DNA of 36,424 nt from an uncultured Lentisphaerota bacterium (GCA_903871765.1 CAIQIC010000309.1:1-36424); one strand, 5' to 3'. Positions 16,183-27,038 are shown, numbered from the stretch's first letter. Translations and numbers: made by a program. The notes: generated from the letters alone by a model not told the origin.

Positions 16183-17487
16183 ATGCGATATAAGAGCCCA
16201 ATATTCGCGCTGCTCGCTGTATGCGCCGGCGCATATCCGATCGGCACCACGGCCGCAAAGGGGATAGAGGCCGAAGAACCAGGCGCAGCCGCGGGGATCG
16301 TGGCTGAAAAGGAACCGCCAAGGCCCCCGGCCGACGAGCCGATCGACAAAGCCATGCAGGCCAAACGCAGGCCGAAAATCTACTTCACCGTCTTCAATAA
16401 CGGATACGGCGGCGATCCGATGCCGCAGGGCGAGCAGTTCGAGAAATTGTTGAAGGCGATCACCGCGGAAGGCCATTTCAACACGGTCCTATGCAAGTAC
16501 ACCGCGGAACGCGAGGCGCTCTGCCGGAAGTACAAGGTCATGCTGCTCGCCGACCTGCTGGCCAGCGGTTGCCACGTGTACCAGAATCCCAAGGAATGCG
16601 AGGCGCTCTGCCGGCAACTCCGGAACAATCCCACCATCGTGGCCTATCATCTCTGGGCGGACAGACTGGGGAAGTCGGGCGCCGGCCGGGCCCGGGACAT
16701 CAACAACGTTCACCGGTGGGATCCGACCCACGCCACGTACAGCGGCACGTACCAGAGCGGCGGCATCGGTGCGCTCGCGAAGTCCGACTTTATCAGCTAC
16801 TACGATTTCGCCTGGAAACGCGGCATCCACAAGAACTTCCCGAATCTCCTCGCCGCCTGGAATACGGCCAGGACCCACGACAACAGGCTGGGCCGGTATG
16901 TCGAAACGGACGGCGGCCGTGCCGGGGCGGGGAACTACAACCGCGAACTATTCATCCAGAACAGTTCGATCGCCTGCGGACTGCGCGGCGTCATGTGGTT
17001 CATCGGATCGCGCATCATGAACATGAACACGGGCCAGTTCAACGAACTCGGGAGAGACGCGGCCAAAGTGAACGCCTGGATCGAGCCGCTGTGGCATGAG
17101 ATCCCCAAGCTCGGTCTCCCCAATGCGATTTACGCCACACCCATCACGAAGGATTTCAACAACAACCCCGTGGCTCCGGGAGCCGACGGGAAAAGCGTCA
17201 TGGCGCCCGGACTCGCCGGCCACGAGTTCCCGGCCGATTTCTGGTTAAAGCCCGTCAGCGGCGAGTTTGTCATGGGGATATCCAAGTACGATGACACGGC
17301 GGCCGACGCCGTCTACCTGGCGAATCTCAATGCCTACGCAGAGCAAAACGTGCAGTTGAAACTGGCCCGGACCGGCAAGCCGATGCTTTTTGACCGCGAA
17401 ACCCGAAATTTCCGGGCACTGCCCGGCGACGGCGTAATCAGCTTCACCTTGGAACCTGCCGGCGCCGCCCTCCTTCGGTTCCAGTAG
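16183..17487 (+). CDS. Secreted TIM-barrel-like protein of unknown specificity
   Basis: A 434-residue protein with a hydrophobic export signal (SPIFALLAVCAGAY) followed by a Pro/Glu/Ala-rich linker to about residue 60. The remainder has the rhythm of a glycosidase TIM barrel: PKIYFTVFNNGYGG, VMLLADLLAS, PTIVAYHLWAD, FISYYDFAWKRG, LLAAWNTARTHDNR, YVETDGGRAG, GVMWFIGSR. A C-terminal beta-domain (YLANLNAYAEQNVQLKLA to LEPAGAALLRFQ) resembles those following GH42-like or GH5-like barrels. YVETDGG is a candidate site for a catalytic Glu, but I cannot assign a family. It starts 5 nt after the zincin-GH9 gene and closes the carbohydrate operon. The start at 16183 was chosen over an in-frame TTG at 16165 because it gives the compact signal peptide. 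Confidence 0.65.
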   Translation: MRYKSPIFALLAVCAGAYPIGTTAAKGIEAEEPGAAAGIVAEKEPPRPPADEPIDKAMQAKRRPKIYFTVFNNGYGGDPMPQGEQFEKLLKAITAEGHFNTVLCKYTAEREALCRKYKVMLLADLLASGCHVYQNPKECEALCRQLRNNPTIVAYHLWADRLGKSGAGRARDINNVHRWDPTHATYSGTYQSGGIGALAKSDFISYYDFAWKRGIHKNFPNLLAAWNTARTHDNRLGRYVETDGGRAGAGNYNRELFIQNSSIACGLRGVMWFIGSRIMNMNTGQFNELGRDAAKVNAWIEPLWHEIPKLGLPNAIYATPITKDFNNNPVAPGADGKSVMAPGLAGHEFPADFWLKPVSGEFVMGISKYDDTAADAVYLANLNAYAEQNVQLKLARTGKPMLFDRETRNFRALPGDGVISFTLEPAGAALLRFQ

Positions 17488-18149
17488 AATAATGGCCCAA
17501 AGAATGAGCAACTTACGGGCATGGCCCAGTTTTGCATCAACACCGGTGATCTCGGCCACGCAGGCTTCCCCACAGCGGACGATCTGCCGCCGGTCCATGT
17601 CCGGCATGGGAATACCCGGCCCCGCGCCTCCTGACGCAGCGCGCCGATCTGCCCAGCCAGGCACGGTATTGTTCAACCCCTGCACCACCGAACCCATGAA
17701 ATGGCTAAAAAAGAGAGCCCGAACAGGCGCTAGCGTTCATCTCCAGGACCAGCTCGGCCCAGTCGAGCTCGCGCGCCGCCACCAGCGACGGGTACAGCTT
17801 CCGTCCGCTCAACTCCGCCGCCTCGATCATCTGGGCGGCGGTGCAGAGTGCATCCTGAACCAGTTCCTCATGGACTTCGTGGGGCAACGCGGCGAGCATG
17901 GCTTCGACTTCCTGCTGGGCGGCGCGGCTCAGGCGGGACCAGCGACGCGCCCGATAATTGTGTTTGCATGTTCAAAGGCCCTCAATATTTGAGAGCGTAT
18001 CGGGCTTTCTTTCAGAACGAGAATCGCTCCACTGTGAACACTGGGGACACCAACGAACGCGATTGATCCCGGTGAAAACGTTACCAGTAGGTAATATAAC
18101 GAACGCACGATATAACGTATGTGATTTATCTATAATATGATACAACATT
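17488..18149. other. Gene-poor spacer, possibly with a decayed minus-strand gene
   Basis: No convincing intact gene is seen. Two minus-strand frames have protein-like composition. One spans roughly 17705-17959 and contains AALPHEVHEELVQDAL and AAELSGRKLYPSLVAAREL. A second, in another frame, spans about 17520-17697 and contains RQIVRCGEACVAEITG, which vaguely recalls cysteine-peptidase Cys-box contexts. Together they could be a frameshifted remnant of one gene. The right part (17960-18149) is markedly AT-richer. On the minus strand, TTACC TACT GGTAA (18081-18094) followed by CGTTTTC could be a weak terminator for tRNA-Ser. Confidence 0.3.
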
Positions 18150-18241
18150 TGGCGGAGAGGGAGGGATTCGAACCCCCGGTACTCCTTTCGGGGTACACAC
18201 GCTCTCCAGGCGTGCCCAATCAACCACTCTGGCACCTCTCC
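18150..18241 (-). tRNA. tRNA-Ser(GGA)
   Basis: Read on the minus strand, the gene begins GGAGAGGT at 18241 and ends CCTCTCCGCCA at 18150, with the 3' CCA encoded. The anticodon arm is CACGC, loop CTGGAGA, GCGTG, giving anticodon GGA (reads UCC and UCU). A long variable arm (GTACCCCGAAAGGAGTAC region) and the TTCGAATCC T-loop confirm a class II serine tRNA. Length is 92 nt with CCA. Confidence 0.97.
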
Positions 18242-18265
18242 ACAGTGTCCCGGCGTAGCGGGCAC

Positions 18266-18294
18266 ACCCTACCGCTTCGGTTTCCGGGGTTCAA
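18266..18294 (-). promoter_or_regulatory. Candidate sigma-70 promoter for tRNA-Ser
   Basis: On the minus strand TTGAAC (18294-18289) is separated by 17 nt from TAGGGT (18271-18266), about 25 nt upstream of the mature tRNA 5' end. The -35 is good, the -10 weak. Confidence 0.35.
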
Positions 18295-18486
18295 GCGGGA
18301 AGCGTAACCCCGCCCGCCGCTGGAAAATTTGCGCGCCGGTGAAAAAGTTCATCAGCACAACAAAACAGCAGCCGATAGAATGCTTGACCGGTGGGGGTGC
18401 CTGCCTGCAGGCTTGTCCATGTCATCGCGAGCAGCCGGGCCGATAGGCCTGCGTGTCCGTGGTGGCGAAAAACATAAGGAGCAGAA

Positions 18487-18639
18487 ATGAACAGCAGGAT
18501 GCAGTGGATACGGATCATGACGGGAGCGGCCCTGGCCGCGGGGGCGTTGCTGGCGCGGGCTGAGGACAACACAACCAACATCGTCAGCAGCTACGAGGAC
18601 GTTGGCCGCGGCGAGTACGTTTGCGGTGGCGGCTTTTGA
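18487..18639 (+). CDS. Small secreted peptide or truncated secreted protein (50 aa)
   Basis: The start ATG is preceded by AAGGAGCAGAA (AGGAG at 18477-18481), a strong ribosome site with about 5 nt spacing. The first 26 residues form a typical signal peptide: basic MNSRMQWIRIM, then Ala/Leu-rich core, then a LARAED cleavage context. The predicted mature part is only about 24 residues (NTTNIVSSYEDVG, then RGEYVCGGGF), ending at TGA 18637. Either it is a genuine small exported peptide, or it is the 5' stub of a larger secreted protein broken by a frameshift: a second frame continues FDPTGHGPFRIGNIHAGS directly after the stop. I recognise no family. Confidence 0.45.
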   Translation: MNSRMQWIRIMTGAALAAGALLARAEDNTTNIVSSYEDVGRGEYVCGGGF

Positions 18640-18715
18640 TCCCACCGGTCACGGCCCGTTTCGGATCGGCAACATACACGCCGGTTCTGTTGCCTGTCAG
18701 CAATTTCCCCGCTGC

Positions 18716-18750
18716 GCCCGGCGGCCGGGGTAAAACCCGCAAAGCCGGGC
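18716..18750. other. Inverted repeat with nested hairpin
   Basis: GCCCGGC (18716-18722) pairs perfectly with GCCGGGC (18744-18750); the 21-nt interval contains an inner GGG-TAAAA-CCC hairpin. It has no T-run after it, so it is not a standard terminator. It lies between the small secreted peptide gene and a second short open frame. Confidence 0.4.
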
Positions 18751-18794
18751 TGGCGTCCCTTTGAAATTCGGGTTCTTGTGGTATCTTTTACACT

Positions 18795-19106
18795 ATGAAG
18801 AAAACTGCAGAACGGCAGCGTGGCCTGACGCTGCCGGACCCCCGCAAGTGCCATGTGAAGCGGACCCTGGTTCATCCGGAGCATGTATGCAAAGATTCGT
18901 CAAAAGGATATCTTTTTCTGTTGAACGAAATATTGCACCCGGCCACAGGGCCTGAGCCGAGGGCCAAGCTTGCCAAGAAAAACAGGGCAGAAAACAAGCC
19001 GCCTCCGGCCATCATCTTCTTGCACTGCCTCGAAATGCCCGTGTACTGCCCCTACCGGCGGCCCTTCGCCCGGATCTGTTTTTGCACGAACCCCTTTTTT
19101 CAGTAA
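18795..19106 (+). CDS. Doubtful 103-aa open frame
   Basis: An ATG-started frame encoding a basic, Cys- and Pro-containing 103-residue polypeptide without a recognisable domain, signal peptide or helix pattern. No ribosome site precedes the ATG. Hexamers TTGAAA (18761) and TATCTT (18782) upstream are only 15 nt apart, a poor promoter. The ORF ends inside a CCCCTT/AAGGGG inverted repeat (19091-19110). It is listed because this 1-kb stretch has no better gene; it may well be non-coding. Confidence 0.15.
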   Translation: MKKTAERQRGLTLPDPRKCHVKRTLVHPEHVCKDSSKGYLFLLNEILHPATGPEPRAKLAKKNRAENKPPPAIIFLHCLEMPVYCPYRRPFARICFCTNPFFQ

Positions 19107-19124
19107 GGGGTCGGAGGACAAGTA

Positions 19125-19172
19125 GGTCTTTTCCCACATAAAACTGTATCCGGGTTTGTGTCCCAAAAGACC
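19125..19172. other. Long interrupted hairpin in an intergenic region
   Basis: GGTCTTTT (19125-19132) is perfectly complementary to AAAAGACC (19165-19172). Inside, after a symmetric CCC/CCC internal loop, ACA pairs with TGT and AAAC with GTTT, leaving a loop of about nine bases. This gives 15 base pairs in a 48-nt element, followed on the plus strand by GTTTTG. It could be a structured RNA, an imperfect terminator or a mobile-element relic. Confidence 0.5.
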
Positions 19173-19284
19173 GTTTTGTGCGGCAGTGTCCGCCAGTGTA
19201 AAAGGTGCGCAAAGAAAATGGGGAAAGTGCGTTTAAGCCAATGTTTACAGGGTTAAAATGCTGTTGAAATTGTGGAGTGCGGGG

Positions 19285-19358
19285 TCGGGGCGGCGGGATT
19301 TGAACCCGCGACCTTCAGCGCCCAAGGCTGACGCGCTACCAGGCTGCGCTACACCCCG
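19285..19358 (-). tRNA. tRNA-Pro(TGG)
   Basis: On the minus strand the acceptor stem CGGGGTG (from 19358) pairs with CGCCCCG, with discriminator A at 19285. The anticodon arm TCAGC-CTTGGGC-GCTGA gives anticodon TGG with G37, as in proline tRNAs. The T-arm contains GCGGGTTCAAATCCCGC. C1-G72 fits proline identity. The 3' CCA is not encoded (the next bases are CCC), unlike the nearby tRNA-Ser. Confidence 0.97.
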
Positions 19359-19368
19359 ATCGGCAAAA

Positions 19369-19397
19369 TGTATAGCACAAAGGTCGGCCTGCTTCAA
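19369..19397 (-). promoter_or_regulatory. Sigma-70-type promoter for tRNA-Pro
   Basis: On the minus strand TTGAAG (19397-19392), a 17-nt spacer, then TATACA (19374-19369). The -10 ends 10 nt before the mature tRNA 5' end. It lies between the deacetylase stop and the tRNA, so the tRNA can be transcribed independently. Confidence 0.6.
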
Positions 19398-19410
19398 TCT
19401 TGCACTGGGT

Positions 19411-20310
19411 TCAAGCCTGCGCGCCGAGCCAGCCTTCGCGGCCGGGCTGACGCAGCGGGACCACGCGGCCTTCCGGCAGGGTGGCGGGGTCGGCGGGCAA
19501 CAGTTCGCGCAGCGGCGTCATCTGCCAGTCGCGCGTCTGCGCTTCGGCCAGGAACCGGTGGAACAGATCATGGCAGACAATCCCCTCTACCTCGGCGTGG
19601 ATGGTCAGCACGTTGAGTCGGCCGGGCTGGAGTTGCCGCAGCACGCTTTCGTTATAGGTCGCCTGGGTGACGCCGTCGCGGCCGGCGACTTCGTCGTAGG
19701 TCGGCAGGGTGGTGGGGATCTGCGGCTGAAGCAGCGGCCGGCCGTTGACGACGGGCCGGAAGAGGCTGCACCCGCGCACGTCGCTGTTGTAACGGAAAGA
19801 AAACTCCGCCTTGACCAGCAGGGCCGCATCATTGCATTTCCAGCCGGGGGCCGCGGAGCAGTCGGGCCAGCGGCCCAGGATCTGTGCGAGGGCGTCGCCG
19901 CCCCGGCGTAGTTGGGCTTCCATGAAGAACGGCCCGCCGCGCTCCATCCGCATTTGCCAGGCGTGGTGATCCCAGGCGTGCAACCCGACTTCGTGGCCGG
20001 CGGCGGCGGTCTGGCGCATGAGCTCGCCGAGGCGCCGGCCGATCAGCGGGCCGGGCCAGAACGTACCGCGGAGCAGAATGTCCCAGCCGTAGAGCGACGG
20101 TCCGCCGGAGCGGAGCATCTTTTTCAGGAACACCGGCCTGACCAGCCGCCACAGGTGGCGGCCCATGTTGTCGGGACCGACGGAAAAGAAAAACGTGCCG
20201 CGTACGCCGGCGGCATCCAGCGCGCGCAGGAGCGGCAGTACGCCATCGCGCGTGCCGCGGTACGTGTCCACGTCAATCTTGAGGCCCAGCATCATGGCAA
20301 CCGCGGTCAT
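19411..20310 (-). CDS. arnD: ArnD-like polysaccharide deacetylase
   Basis: A 299-residue NodB-fold deacylase closely resembling ArnD, which deformylates undecaprenyl-phosphate-linked 4-formamido-4-deoxy-L-arabinose before its transfer to lipid A. It has the ArnD hallmarks along the full length: LKIDVDTYRGTRDGV, FFFSVGPDNMGRHLWRLV, SLYGWDILLRGTFWPG, EVGLHAWDHHAW, CSAAPGW, RYNSD.RG, LTIHAEVEG and the C-terminal GREGWLG. Metal ligands are expected in IDVD and the HAWDHHAW segment. ATG 20310 gives the family length (about 296); an upstream in-frame ATG at 20364 would add 18 residues. No other arn gene is in the window, so the substrate could be another undecaprenyl-linked amino sugar. It diverges from purD. 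Confidence 0.88.
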   Translation of the reverse strand: MTAVAMMLGLKIDVDTYRGTRDGVLPLLRALDAAGVRGTFFFSVGPDNMGRHLWRLVRPVFLKKMLRSGGPSLYGWDILLRGTFWPGPLIGRRLGELMRQTAAAGHEVGLHAWDHHAWQMRMERGGPFFMEAQLRRGGDALAQILGRWPDCSAAPGWKCNDAALLVKAEFSFRYNSDVRGCSLFRPVVNGRPLLQPQIPTTLPTYDEVAGRDGVTQATYNESVLRQLQPGRLNVLTIHAEVEGIVCHDLFHRFLAEAQTRDWQMTPLRELLPADPATLPEGRVVPLRQPGREGWLGAQA

Positions 20311-20435
20311 CCTATCCGAAATGACCGCGCTCTCACCAGCAAACAAAACAGCGCGTGTTTCCATGGACGCAACCCGTTCTTGTCTGCCGGCGGTCTGTCC
20401 TTTACAGTACCGCCTTGCACGGGACGAGTGAGCCT

Positions 20436-21761
20436 ATGAACCGGATGAAAATCCTCGTGATCGGCGGCGGCGGCCGGGAGCATGCGCTGGCGTGGAAGCT
20501 GGCGCGCGACAGCCGGCGCCCGGAGCTGTATTGCGCGCCGGGCAACGCCGGCACGGCGGCGTTGGGCACCAATCTGCCGATCAAGGCAGAAGACCTCGAC
20601 GGCCTGTTGCAGTGGGCTAAAACCCACCGGCCCGAGCTCACGGTCGTCGGCCCGGAGGCGCCGCTGTGCGCCGGTCTCGCGGATCTTTTCCGGGCGGAAG
20701 GCCTGCGCGTCTTCGGTCCCAGCCGGGCCGCGGCGCAACTCGAGGGCAGCAAGCAATTTTCCAAGGACGTCATGGAAGCCGCCGGTGTGCCCACGGCGCG
20801 CGCGGCGTTGTTCACCGAGGCCGGGGCGGCCAAGGAGTATGTCCGCCAACAGGGGGCGCCGATCGTGGTGAAGGCCGACGGCCTCGCCGCCGGCAAGGGC
20901 GTCACCGTGGCTGCGACCGTGGCCGAGGCCGAGGCGGCGATTGACGAAGCGCTGGTCCGGCGCGCGTTCGGCGACGCCGGCCGCCGGGTGTTGATCGAGG
21001 AATGCCTGGTGGGCGAGGAAGCCTCGATCCTGGCGTTGCTCGACGGACAGCGCGTGGTGTTGCTGGCCTCGGCGCAGGATCACAAGCGCCTCGGCGATGG
21101 CGACACTGGCCCGAACACCGGCGGCATGGGGGCCTATTCGCCCGCGCCGGCGGTCACGGCCGACCTGCTGCCGTTCATCCGGACGCGGGTGTTCGAGCCG
21201 ATGCTTCGCGAACTCCGGCGCCGCGGCATCACGTACCAGGGCCTGCTCTATGCCGGTCTGATGCTGACGGCGGACGGCCCGAAGGTCCTGGAATTCAACT
21301 GCCGCTTCGGCGACCCGGAGACCCAGGCCATCCTGCCGCGCTGGGAGGGCGACCTGCTGCCGGCCCTGGAGGCGTGTATTGACGGGACCCTGGACGAGCG
21401 CCTCGTGCGCTGGAGACCCGAACCGTGCGTCTGTGTGGTGATCGCCGCGGGTGGCTATCCGGGCCCCTATCCTCAGGGCGACGCAATCAGCGGCTTGGAG
21501 GCCGCGGCGAAGGTGCCGGAGGCGCTCGTGTTTCAGGCCGGGACGGCGTTGCGGGACGGCCGGGCTGTGACCGCCGGCGGGCGCGTGCTCGGGGTCACCG
21601 CGCTGGGCGCCGACCTCGGCGCGGCCGTGCAGCATGCGTACGCGGCGGTCGGCCAGATCCGGTTTGACAAGATGCAGTTCCGCAGGGACATTGCGTGGCG
21701 CGCGCTGAAGGTCCTGTGCTGCGGCCGCGGGCCTTGTGTCCAAAGATTTGAAAACAGATAG
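20436..21761 (+). CDS. purD: Phosphoribosylamine--glycine ligase
   Basis: A 441-residue ATP-grasp enzyme making glycinamide ribonucleotide, the second step of purine synthesis. The N-terminal MKILVIGGGGREHALAWKL, PGNAGTA and VVGPEAPLCAGL are diagnostic of PurD. The ATP-grasp core follows: FSKDVMEAAGVPTA, VVKADGLAAGKGV, GPNTGGMGAYSPAP, and the metal-binding LEFNCRFGDPETQ. The C-terminal domain has CVVIAAGGYPG and RDGRAVTAGGRVLGV. ATG 20436 is used; a second ATG three codons later (20445) is also possible. About 15 C-terminal residues after the usual family end (GRGPCVQRFENR) look like an unstructured tail. The gene is followed by purE, so the pair likely serves purine synthesis. Confidence 0.97.
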   Translation: MNRMKILVIGGGGREHALAWKLARDSRRPELYCAPGNAGTAALGTNLPIKAEDLDGLLQWAKTHRPELTVVGPEAPLCAGLADLFRAEGLRVFGPSRAAAQLEGSKQFSKDVMEAAGVPTARAALFTEAGAAKEYVRQQGAPIVVKADGLAAGKGVTVAATVAEAEAAIDEALVRRAFGDAGRRVLIEECLVGEEASILALLDGQRVVLLASAQDHKRLGDGDTGPNTGGMGAYSPAPAVTADLLPFIRTRVFEPMLRELRRRGITYQGLLYAGLMLTADGPKVLEFNCRFGDPETQAILPRWEGDLLPALEACIDGTLDERLVRWRPEPCVCVVIAAGGYPGPYPQGDAISGLEAAAKVPEALVFQAGTALRDGRAVTAGGRVLGVTALGADLGAAVQHAYAAVGQIRFDKMQFRRDIAWRALKVLCCGRGPCVQRFENR

Positions 21762-21769
21762 AAAAAAGG

Positions 21770-21797
21770 TTGCAGGCTGAAGGCCGCCTGCGCGCTG
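21770..21797 (+). repeat. Period-7 repeat with hairpin between purD and purE
   Basis: Four 7-mers, TTGCAGG CTGAAGG CCGCCTG CGCGCTG, fall in the 79-nt purD-purE spacer. GCAGGC (21772-21777) and GCCTGC (21786-21791) form a 6-bp stem with an 8-nt loop. No T-run follows. Composition and period resemble the heptamer stretches at 4000 and 12669. Confidence 0.35.
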
Positions 21798-21840
21798 GAC
21801 GGGGTGACAACACGCCGTCGCCATAACGGGGGAATGTGGG

Positions 21841-22365
21841 ATGAAAAAATCAGACAAAAAACCGCTGGTGGGCGTACTGATGGGCAGCGACTCGGATTGG
21901 GAGACGGTGCAGCACGCGGTGGCGACGCTCGAGTGCTTCGGCGTGCCGTGCGACGTCCGCGTCTGCTCGGCGCACCGCACGCCGGAGGCCGCGGCCACGT
22001 ATGCGCGGACCGCGGCGCCGCGCGGCGTGGAAGTGCTGATCGCCGCCGCGGGCGGTGCAGCGCACCTGGCGGGCCTGCTGGCGGCGCATACGACGCGGCC
22101 GGTGATCGGCCTCCCGATCCAGGGCGGTGCGCTCAACGGACTGGATGCCCTGCTGGCGACGGTGCAGATGCCGGCGGGCATTCCGGTGGCCACCGTGGCG
22201 CTGGGCAAGGCCGGCGCGGTGAACGCGGCGCTGCTGGCGGTGCAGATCCTGGCCCTGGCGCGACCGGACTTGCAACGGAAACTCGCCGAGCACAAGTCGG
22301 CGCTGGCGCGGAAGGTGGCCGAAGGCCAGCAACGAATTCAGGCGGCTTTGGAGAAAAAAGCATGA
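21841..22365 (+). CDS. purE: N5-carboxyaminoimidazole ribonucleotide mutase
   Basis: A 174-residue class I PurE that converts N5-CAIR to CAIR in purine synthesis. It contains VGVLMGSDSDWETV, the SAHRTPE active-site loop with the catalytic His, IAAAGGAAHLAG, and PVIGLPIQGGALNGLDALLATVQMP, all in family order and spacing. Class I enzymes act with PurK, which is not in the window. GTGGGATG immediately precedes the start, with GGGGG at 21828-21832 as a possible ribosome site. The last bases (GCATGA) overlap the next gene's ATG at 22362, suggesting translational coupling. Confidence 0.96.
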   Translation: MKKSDKKPLVGVLMGSDSDWETVQHAVATLECFGVPCDVRVCSAHRTPEAAATYARTAAPRGVEVLIAAAGGAAHLAGLLAAHTTRPVIGLPIQGGALNGLDALLATVQMPAGIPVATVALGKAGAVNAALLAVQILALARPDLQRKLAEHKSALARKVAEGQQRIQAALEKKA

Positions 22366-23670
22366 ACGGCAACCTCGGGATCGTGGCAGGAGTGCTGGGC
22401 GTGGCGTGTCTGGCGTGGCGCGTCGCAGCCTGGCCGGCGTCCGCGGACACGGCGGCGAATCCCGGCGTGGATGCCGAGGCGCCGGCGAAACCCGCGACGC
22501 CGGCGGCGACGCCCGCGGAAGACACGGTGGGACCGGCGATTCTCGAAACCATGACGCTGTTGCGGAAGCAGGGTCTCACGGTGGAGGGCAAAAAAGCGCA
22601 GTGGGCGGCGATCGAGGCGGTGGTCAAGGCCGCCGACCCGCGCGGCCGGGTGCTGTCGGAAAAGGATTGGGAGCGCATCAAGCAGGAGCAGCAGGGCCTG
22701 TTTTATGATGCCGGCGTGCGCGCGGCCTTTACCAACCACGGCTGGCGGATTGTGGACGTGGCCAAGGGCTCGCCCGCCGAGAGTTCCTTTTTCAAGCCCG
22801 GCGATCTGATCGAGGCGGTAGACGGCGTACTGTTGGCGAGTCAGAAGCTGGCCTGCGCCACCGCCCCGCTGCGCAGCGCCACCAATACCCCGGTGCGGCT
22901 GAAGGTCAAGAGCGGCCTGGACGGCGTCGAGCGCGAGCTGGAGTTGCCGCGCGCGGCCCGCCAGGCGGCGGCGATCGAAACGGCGGAGAGCTGGCCGTTC
23001 CATCTCGCCTACCTGCGACTGAACGGGCTGTACGAAGGCTCCGCCAAGGACATCGTGGCCCGGGTGCGGGAGTGGTCCCAGGCAGGTTGCTTTGGCCTGG
23101 TGCTGGATTTGCGCGGCGCCAACGGCATGAGCCTGTGCGACGCCGCCGACGTGGCCGGGCTGTGGGCCGATTCCGGCGCGCCGCTGTTCAAGTTTATCGC
23201 CGCCGGCGGCCGGGAACAGGACGTCTTCAAGGCGCGGGCCCAGGAGCCGGTGGAACTGACCGTGATTGCGCTGGTGGACGGCGAAACGCGCGAAGCCAGC
23301 GAGGTGCTGGCCGCGACGCTGGCCGGCAGCGTGCGCTGTGCGATGCTGATCGGCCAGCCGACCTGCGGCGATCCGCGCGTGCGCGAACTGCTGCCGCTGC
23401 CGACCGGCAATCAGTTGTATGTCGCCACCCGCCGGCTCGTGACCGGCGACGGCCGGCGGTACGACGGCCGCGAAGGCGTGGTGCCGGACATCCGGCTGGG
23501 CGGCGCGGAAACCGCCGCCGTCCCGGAGTATGAGCCGGACCTGCTGGCGGGCCGGACCGAGACGCTGCCGGCGGAAAAGGAAGATCGCCTGCTGCGCGAA
23601 CGCGTACGCGGCGACGTGGCGTTGCAGCGGGCGGTGGATATTTTGCGCGGGCTGAAAACCCTGAATCAAC

Positions 23671-26454
<2,784 letters not shown>

Positions 26455-26456
26455 AA

Positions 26457-26741
26457 ATGGTATTGATCCGGACATGTTGGTACCTGTGCGCGCTGTTCCT
26501 GCTGATGTTGGGCTGTTCGTCGCTCATCAGCGTGGTCCCCGGCGGCGAAAAGTCCATGGTGGCGCTCATGGGCACGTTGCTCGGGCTGGCCATCGGCAGC
26601 GGCGTGTCGGCTTTGGTGCTGAAGCAGCGCTTCCGGAAAAAACCTGACGCGTACATGTTCAGGTCCAAGGTTGTGTCAGGAATCGGCGTCGGACTTGCCG
26701 CCATCCTGACGTTGATCTTCCTGTTCGGCGTTGTAGGATAA
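26457..26741 (+). CDS. Small membrane protein of unknown function
   Basis: A 94-residue protein starting 2 nt after the fusion-gene stop. Hydrophobic segments lie at about residues 7-22, 35-54 and 75-93, separated by a basic loop (KQRFRKKPDAYMFRSK). The first segment ends LLMLGCSS, which loosely resembles a lipobox with Cys20, so a lipoprotein or an inner-membrane protein with three spans are both possible. No ribosome site is evident beyond the coupled position. I recognise no family; the hydrophobicity pattern and position support a real gene. Confidence 0.6.
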   Translation: MVLIRTCWYLCALFLLMLGCSSLISVVPGGEKSMVALMGTLLGLAIGSGVSALVLKQRFRKKPDAYMFRSKVVSGIGVGLAAILTLIFLFGVVG

Positions 26742-26822
26742 GGACAGCCAACGCGCTCACGAGCCTGTGCCGTCTGAACGCCGTCGTTACAAAGCAACCG
26801 CAACGCCATGGAGGGATGAAAG

Positions 26823-27038
26823 ATGGACGAGCATGCATTGAAAACCCCCGACCAGATTCTGCAGGCGGCCCTGGCCCGGGAAGAGGAAGCGTGCGATTTC
26901 TACCGCAACCTGGCGATTCATTGCCATGTGGATTTCGTAAAAGTGCTGCTGGAGAAACTGGGCAATGAAGAGGCCAGGCATGTGGACCTGGTCCAAGCTA
27001 TGATCACGCGGCTGCAGCTCGGCGAAAACATCGTGTGA
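26823..27038 (+). CDS. Half-ferritin / rubrerythrin-like two-helix protein
   Basis: A 71-residue protein with a strong ribosome site (GGAGG at 26810-26814). It has two predicted amphipathic helices: one with AREEEACDFYRNLA and one with LLEKLGNEEARHVDLVQAM. Glu20, Tyr27, Glu50 and His53 reproduce the spacing of the first half of the ferritin di-iron site (E, Y at +7, ExxH 30 residues on). A full site would require dimerisation, as in two-helix encapsulated ferritins, or the protein may merely keep the fold. No encapsulin gene is in the window. It has about 80 nt of spacer upstream and faces the anti-sigma gene convergently. Confidence 0.7.
   Translation: MDEHALKTPDQILQAALAREEEACDFYRNLAIHCHVDFVKVLLEKLGNEEARHVDLVQAMITRLQLGENIV

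Noticed and set aside
18403-18412. GCCTGCAGGC 10-bp palindrome
   Set aside because: Perfect but short; expected occasionally in GC-rich DNA and not linked to any gene feature.
18900-19212. Short minus-strand frames opposite the doubtful 103-aa frame
   Set aside because: No ribosome sites, no domains, and they overlap each other and the hairpin.
20307-22295. 662-codon minus-strand open frame over purD and purE
   Set aside because: It is antisense to two unmistakable genes; its Arg/Ala/Gln/His-rich composition is typical of shadow frames in GC-rich DNA.
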